This document shows positions 60,663-64,000 of a stretch of 64,000 nucleotides of DNA, in pieces. The DNA is from Candidatus Nanopelagicales bacterium (lineage in GTDB: Bacteria > Actinomycetota > Actinomycetes > Nanopelagicales > Nanopelagicaceae). The DNA lies in NCBI GenBank assembly GCA_030834095.1, contig JAURGA010000004.1, positions 1 through 64,000 on the forward strand, in the 5' to 3' direction. The notes under the pieces were generated by a model, which saw only the letters and a program-made list of their open reading frames with translations, had not been told where the DNA came from and made no database searches. The position numbers were made by a program, and so were the translations under genes. The stretch's first letter is position 1. Each line of letters begins with the position of its first letter.

Positions 60663-61846
60663 CTCTCGGCTAATTCATCTTCCGGATTCGACCCAGCAAC
60701 AATTCCACAACCACTAAAAATGCGCATAGATTTTTGATCTTCTGATAGTTCACCAGTTCGAAGTGCAATTCCAATCTCACCATCACCTCTTGTATCTACC
60801 CAGCCAACTGGCCCGGCATATCGACCACGATTCATCTCTTCTAATTCATTGATAACAGCGGTAGCTTTTTCAGTTGGTGTTCCGCAAACAGCAGCCGATG
60901 GATGAAGCGAAGCTATCAAGGTAAAGATGTCAACCGGAGTCGTTGCATCGTTAACTACTCCAGTTACATCTGTAGCCAAGTGCATTACATTCGCTAGGTG
61001 TAGAACAAATGGTGATTCTGGAACATTTGTTGATGAACAGTAAGGCGCTAAGGCATCAGCCACTGATCGAACTGCATATTCGTGCTCCTCTAAATCCTTA
61101 GAAGATTTAGCAAGTGAGGCAGCTAGCCCTAGATCTTTTGCTTCATCGCCAGATTTTCTAATAGTTCCAGCCAAAATTCTCGAGGTAACCAATGACTTAT
61201 TTAAGCGAACCAAAAGTTCAGGTGTAGCCCCGATTAAATTAGCAACCATAAAGACCCAGGTTGAAGGGTAATTCCTACTTAGATAAGTGATTAAGTTTCG
61301 CTTTGAAATGACTTCAGTATTTCTGGCAATGAGATCTCGTGCTAAAACAACCTTTTCAAGATCGCCATTCTTAATTTTGGAAACTGCATTTGCAACACTT
61401 TCTTTCCAGGCAACATCATTGAGCGCCCCGGATTCAAAGAAAATTTCGCCAATAGATTTTGAACCTTTAAAGTCAGAAATTGTTGGCGAGCTCTTATCGC
61501 CAATCCAAGTAATCCAAGATTTATCTCCTCGTTTTCCAATGATTATCTCTGGGATGACTAATTTCGATTCTTCTGCAGAATCAAAAGAAAATGATGAGAA
61601 AAGAATTGGACCAGTTCCACTGCCATGAACGCTATTTTCTATCTTCAGAGTTGCAAGCTGTTCGTGCCACCACTTTCTGGCATCCGCAAAACGATTCTTA
61701 CCTTTGACGCTGGTGCCTCTCCATTCACCGAAACCGATTAAGCCATCGCCACCACGAATCCATGAAGTAGTGAGCTCTAATTCTGTGGCTGCTAACTCGA
61801 GCGCTGGATGCTCGCCAAGGAGTTCAGTTGTTATATTTATCGGCAC
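60614..61846 (-). CDS. menF: Isochorismate synthase
   Basis: A 410-residue chorismate-binding enzyme from GTG 61846 that makes isochorismate for MenD. The core shows KVVLARDLIARN, VFMVANLIGATPELLVRLN and SRILAGTIRKSGDEAKDLGLAASL, then the EHEYAVRSVADAL helix, LATDVTGV, LHPSAAVCGTPTEKA and YAGPVGWVDTRGDGEIGIALRT. The pattern fits MenF/EntC; the menaquinone context supports menF. It converges on menD with a 49-base overlap. Confidence 0.92.
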   Translation of the reverse strand: MPINITTELLGEHPALELAATELELTTSWIRGGDGLIGFGEWRGTSVKGKNRFADARKWWHEQLATLKIENSVHGSGTGPILFSSFSFDSAEESKLVIPEIIIGKRGDKSWITWIGDKSSPTISDFKGSKSIGEIFFESGALNDVAWKESVANAVSKIKNGDLEKVVLARDLIARNTEVISKRNLITYLSRNYPSTWVFMVANLIGATPELLVRLNKSLVTSRILAGTIRKSGDEAKDLGLAASLAKSSKDLEEHEYAVRSVADALAPYCSSTNVPESPFVLHLANVMHLATDVTGVVNDATTPVDIFTLIASLHPSAAVCGTPTEKATAVINELEEMNRGRYAGPVGWVDTRGDGEIGIALRTGELSEDQKSMRIFSGCGIVAGSNPEDELAESQAKLSPMRTALEMRE

Positions 61847-61864
61847 GATTAATCAATAACTTAA

Positions 61865-62452
61865 TTATGAACGCTTTGCAACATATTTCCATACTGCAGG
61901 AAGTGCAGTGCTGGCAATTGCAATCTTGATGATCTCACCAAATATAAAAGGTGTAAAACCTTTTTCAAAAGTCCAGAGCCAGCTTTGACCCGTATATTGA
62001 TTTAGCCAGAGAAGTCCGATTGCAAAAATAATTAAATTTCCAATAATCATTGTTGGGATTACGGTATTTATTTTCTGATCCCATTTGCGGCCAGCGAGAG
62101 CGCCAAGTACAAGTGAAGAAATCAACATTCCAACCAGGTAACCGCCAGTTGGACCCACAATTCGCTCTATTCCGCTAGTTCCAGAAGAGAAAATTGGCGC
62201 ACCAGCCATGCCCATTAAAAGATAGAAAGCAACTGTGCTAAATCCAAGTCCAGCGCCATATGCAGTTCCGAGTAACAAAACTCCGAGGGTTTGTCCGGTG
62301 AATGGAACTGGAGAGCCGGGAATTGGAAAAGCAATTTGAGCCATCACGGCGAGGAAAACGGTTCCGGTAAGAATCAAAGAAATTTGTGATGCCACTGTAG
62401 AGCGAGTGATAAACGCAGATTTAAGGGTGCTTACTTGTGAAACCTGAACCAC
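61865..62452 (-). CDS. bioY: Biotin transporter substrate-binding subunit BioY
   Basis: A 195-residue membrane protein from GTG 62452. A frame start at 62500 (211 residues) is possible, but a minus-strand TATATT at 62509-62504 would start transcription near 62497, after that codon, and a GAGG motif precedes 62452. Six helices are visible, with the family segments AFPIPGSPVPFTGQTLGVLL and GPTGGYLVGMLISSLVLG. BioY is the substrate-binding part of an ECF biotin transporter; no energising ATPase (BioM/EcfA) or EcfT gene is adjacent, so it likely shares one from elsewhere. It suggests the cell imports biotin. Confidence 0.88.
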   Translation of the reverse strand: MVQVSQVSTLKSAFITRSTVASQISLILTGTVFLAVMAQIAFPIPGSPVPFTGQTLGVLLLGTAYGAGLGFSTVAFYLLMGMAGAPIFSSGTSGIERIVGPTGGYLVGMLISSLVLGALAGRKWDQKINTVIPTMIIGNLIIFAIGLLWLNQYTGQSWLWTFEKGFTPFIFGEIIKIAIASTALPAVWKYVAKRS

Positions 62453-62503
62453 TTGACCAACCTCGATTCCTTTTAATTTGTGGTCGGAGCCTACTACCAC
62501 GAG

Positions 62504-62509
62504 AATATA
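62504..62509 (-). promoter_or_regulatory. Candidate -10 box TATATT for bioY
   Basis: TATATT on the minus strand between bioY and menG. It gives a predicted leader of about 45 bases to GTG 62452, which contains GAGG, and argues against the start at 62500. Confidence 0.4.
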
Positions 62510-62512
62510 CGC

Positions 62513-63205
62513 GTGAGTAGAGCTGATTTAGGTAAGGAACCCGAAGAGGTTTCGGCAATGTTCGATGGCGTTGCCCGTCGATATGACTTGCTTAATGACC
62601 TGCTAAGCCTTGGGCGCACCAAAGCCTGGCGCAAAGTTGCCACCTCGATAATTGCGCCAAAATCAGGAATGCGAATTTTAGATATTGCCGCTGGAACTGG
62701 ATCTTCAAGTCGACCACTAGCTGATGCCGGAGCAGAAGTAATCTCATTAGATTTTTCTAAAGGAATGTTGGAAGCTGGTCGTAAGCGCCATCCAGATTTA
62801 ACATTTATGCAAGGTGATGCGCTCGCACTTTCATTTAAGGAAAATGAATTTGATGTAACAACAATCTCTTTCGGATTACGAAATACAGCTGACACAAGTA
62901 AAGCGCTACAAGAATCTTTTCGGGTTTTAAAATCTGGTGGGCGAGTGGTGGTTGTTGAATTTTCCCAACCAACTAATCGAATTTTTCGAACAATCTATCT
63001 TCGCTATTTGATGCGCGCACTTCCGACGGTCGCAAAAAAAGTGTCATCTAATCCCGGCGCATATGTTTACTTGGCCGAATCTATTTTGGCCTGGCCCAAC
63101 CAAAATGGACTTGCAGAATTAATGAAGAGGGCAGGTTTTGGAAGCGTCCAATGGAAAAACTTAACCTTCGGTATCGTCGCTATTCATACGGGAGTAAAAC
63201 CGTGA
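62513..63205 (+). CDS. menG: Demethylmenaquinone methyltransferase
   Basis: 230 residues from GTG 62513; an earlier frame start at 62480 lies in the divergent bioY leader. The SAM-dependent UbiE/MenG family features are SAMFDGVARRYDLLNDLLSLG (about 14-34), the SAM loop ILDIAAGTGSSSRPLA, QGDALALSF, and TTISFGLRNTADTSKALQES. The C-terminal SSNPGAYVYLAESILAWPNQ segment is typical. It adds the final ring methyl of menaquinone. It is divergent from bioY. Confidence 0.94.
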   Translation: MSRADLGKEPEEVSAMFDGVARRYDLLNDLLSLGRTKAWRKVATSIIAPKSGMRILDIAAGTGSSSRPLADAGAEVISLDFSKGMLEAGRKRHPDLTFMQGDALALSFKENEFDVTTISFGLRNTADTSKALQESFRVLKSGGRVVVVEFSQPTNRIFRTIYLRYLMRALPTVAKKVSSNPGAYVYLAESILAWPNQNGLAELMKRAGFGSVQWKNLTFGIVAIHTGVKP

Positions 63206-63275
63206 TTGATGCCACAACTCCTACAAGCCCTGCGGATTCACATTTACAAATTGTGACCTATAACGCCTAAACCCG

Positions 63276-63281
63276 TAGACT
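63276..63281 (+). promoter_or_regulatory. -10 box TAGACT, near-leaderless promoter of nuo operon
   Basis: TAGACT ends 8 bases before GTG 63290. An alternative pair, TTCACA (63237-63242) and TATAAC (63259-63264) at 16-base spacing, would give a leader of about 20 bases without a Shine-Dalgarno sequence. Confidence 0.45.
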
Positions 63282-63289
63282 CTCTTACC

Positions 63290-63649
63290 GTGAACCCATA
63301 CGTACCGATCCTGGTAATTGGCGCAATTGGCTTCGGCTTCGCAATTTTCTCAATCGTTGCAGCTGCAGTTACTGGTCCAAAGCGTTATAACCGGGCAAAA
63401 GTTGAAGCTTATGAGTGCGGTATTCAACCCTCTCCACAAGCGGCTGGTGGTGGGCGTTTCCCAGTTAAATACTTCTTAACTGCAATGTTATTTATTATTT
63501 TTGATATTGAAATTGTTTTCCTTTATCCATGGGCAGTAACTTTTGATCAGCTAGGACTATTCGGCTTAGTCGAAATGGTTATTTTTATTGCAACAGTTTT
63601 TGTTGCATATATCTACGTTTGGCGCCGCGGCGGATTGGAATGGGATTAA
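63290..63649 (+). CDS. nuoA: NADH-quinone oxidoreductase subunit A
   Basis: A 119-residue membrane subunit of complex I from GTG 63290. Three helices (about 8-30, 62-82 and 90-110) flank the conserved loop [15 protein letters not shown], and [13 protein letters not shown] is the family hallmark in helix 2. It is the first gene of the nuo operon. The quinone pool served by complex I is presumably the menaquinone made by the men genes just upstream. Confidence 0.95.
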   Translation: MNPYVPILVIGAIGFGFAIFSIVAAAVTGPKRYNRAKVEAYECGIQPSPQAAGGGRFPVKYFLTAMLFIIFDIEIVFLYPWAVTFDQLGLFGLVEMVIFIATVFVAYIYVWRRGGLEWD

Positions 63650-63653
63650 ATCA

Positions 63654-64000
63654 ATGGGCCTAGAAGAGAAATTACCAGCAGGCTTTGCCCTCACCTCAGT
63701 TGAAAAACTTGCAGGATATATGCGCAAGAATTCACTCTGGCCTGCAACATTTGGTCTTGCATGTTGCGCAATCGAGATGATGGCATTTGGTGGCGGTCGC
63801 TACGATGCTGCGCGATTTGGAATGGAAGTTTTTCGAGCATCACCTCGCCAAGCAGATTTAATGATTGTTGCTGGTCGAGTTTCAAATAAGATGGCGCCAG
63901 TTCTTCGCCAAATTTATGATCAAATGGCTGCACCTAAATGGGTAATTGCAATGGGTGCATGTGCATCTTCTGGTGGAATGTTTAACAATTATGCGATTGT
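63654..64000 (+). CDS. nuoB: NADH-quinone oxidoreductase subunit B, 3' end cut by window edge
   Basis: The frame starts at ATG 63654, 4 bases after nuoA, and runs off the window. The visible 115 residues include [19 protein letters not shown], the CC pair that binds cluster N2, and [20 protein letters not shown], which carries the third ligand Cys. It is the subunit nearest the quinone site of complex I. The order nuoA-nuoB is standard. Confidence 0.95.
   Translation, partial: MGLEEKLPAGFALTSVEKLAGYMRKNSLWPATFGLACCAIEMMAFGGGRYDAARFGMEVFRASPRQADLMIVAGRVSNKMAPVLRQIYDQMAAPKWVIAMGACASSGGMFNNYAI

Noticed and set aside
63237-63256. TCACA-N9-TGTGA inverted repeat before nuoA, resembling a CRP or Rex site
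   Set aside because: CRP and Rex sites have TGTGA first and TCACA second with a short spacer; here the order is reversed and the spacing wrong, and TTCACA is as well explained as a -35 element.

Overview
The window looks like a chromosomal segment of a genome-streamlined, low-GC freshwater actinobacterium of the acI / Nanopelagicales type (Candidatus Planktophila or Nanopelagicus relatives). This rests on actinobacterial gene orders (ftsH-folE-folP-folB-folK-panC-nadB-nadC-coaX-lysS-clpC, and histidine phosphatase-tlpA-ccdA-resB-ccsB-men genes), an actinorhodopsin with a retinal cassette, an AT-leaning composition and extreme gene packing. The lineage call is inference; no rRNA or tRNA gene was seen.

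Layout. 1-6.8 kb: surface or lipid-polymer genes (partial sulfotransferase, nucleotidyltransferase, two CDP-alcohol phosphatidyltransferases, an orphan ABC-type membrane domain, a glycosyltransferase, a glycerophosphodiesterase, a VanY-like peptidase). 6.8-19.3 kb: metabolic and transport genes (manA, an MFS carrier, an NCS1 permease, a GuaB1-type GMP reductase, a TPR protein, an SPOUT methyltransferase, an EamA carrier, a PBP4-type peptidase, heme O synthase, metZ, an ABC exporter pair). 19.4-35.4 kb: the conserved NlpC/P60-tilS-hpt-ftsH-fol-pan-nad-coaX-lysS-argA-clpC block. 35.4-40.5 kb: radA, then actinorhodopsin, a small membrane protein, lycopene cyclase subunits CrtYd/CrtYc and the Blh carotene cleavage enzyme, followed by a Cys-rich protein. 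40.6-50.8 kb: proC, a secreted protein, a secreted metalloprotease, a glutaredoxin-like protein, XPB helicase, an M20 peptidase, an XPB-partner-like protein and a HAD phosphatase. 50.8-55.3 kb: cytochrome c maturation (system II). 55.3-63.2 kb: nearly complete menaquinone synthesis (menA, E, B, C, D, F, G) plus bioY. 63.3 kb to the end: start of the nuo operon.

How the genes work together. The respiratory genes (men, res/ccs, heme O synthase, nuo) supply quinone, cytochromes and complex I. The rhodopsin cassette converts lycopene to beta-carotene to retinal to a light-driven proton pump; phytoene and lycopene synthesis genes are not in the window. The fol/pan/nad/coaX block makes folate, pantothenate/CoA and NAD, but panD and nadA are missing from it.

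Architecture. No intergenic stretch exceeds 300 bases; the longest is about 200 bases upstream of actinorhodopsin. Convergent genes abut or overlap at their stop codons. Divergent genes often lie 24-60 bases apart, each with a TANNNT -10 box about six bases before its start codon, implying widespread leaderless mRNAs. Only the rhodopsin gene is followed by a strong intrinsic terminator. No CRISPR array, insertion sequence, prophage, integrase or obvious defence system was found.
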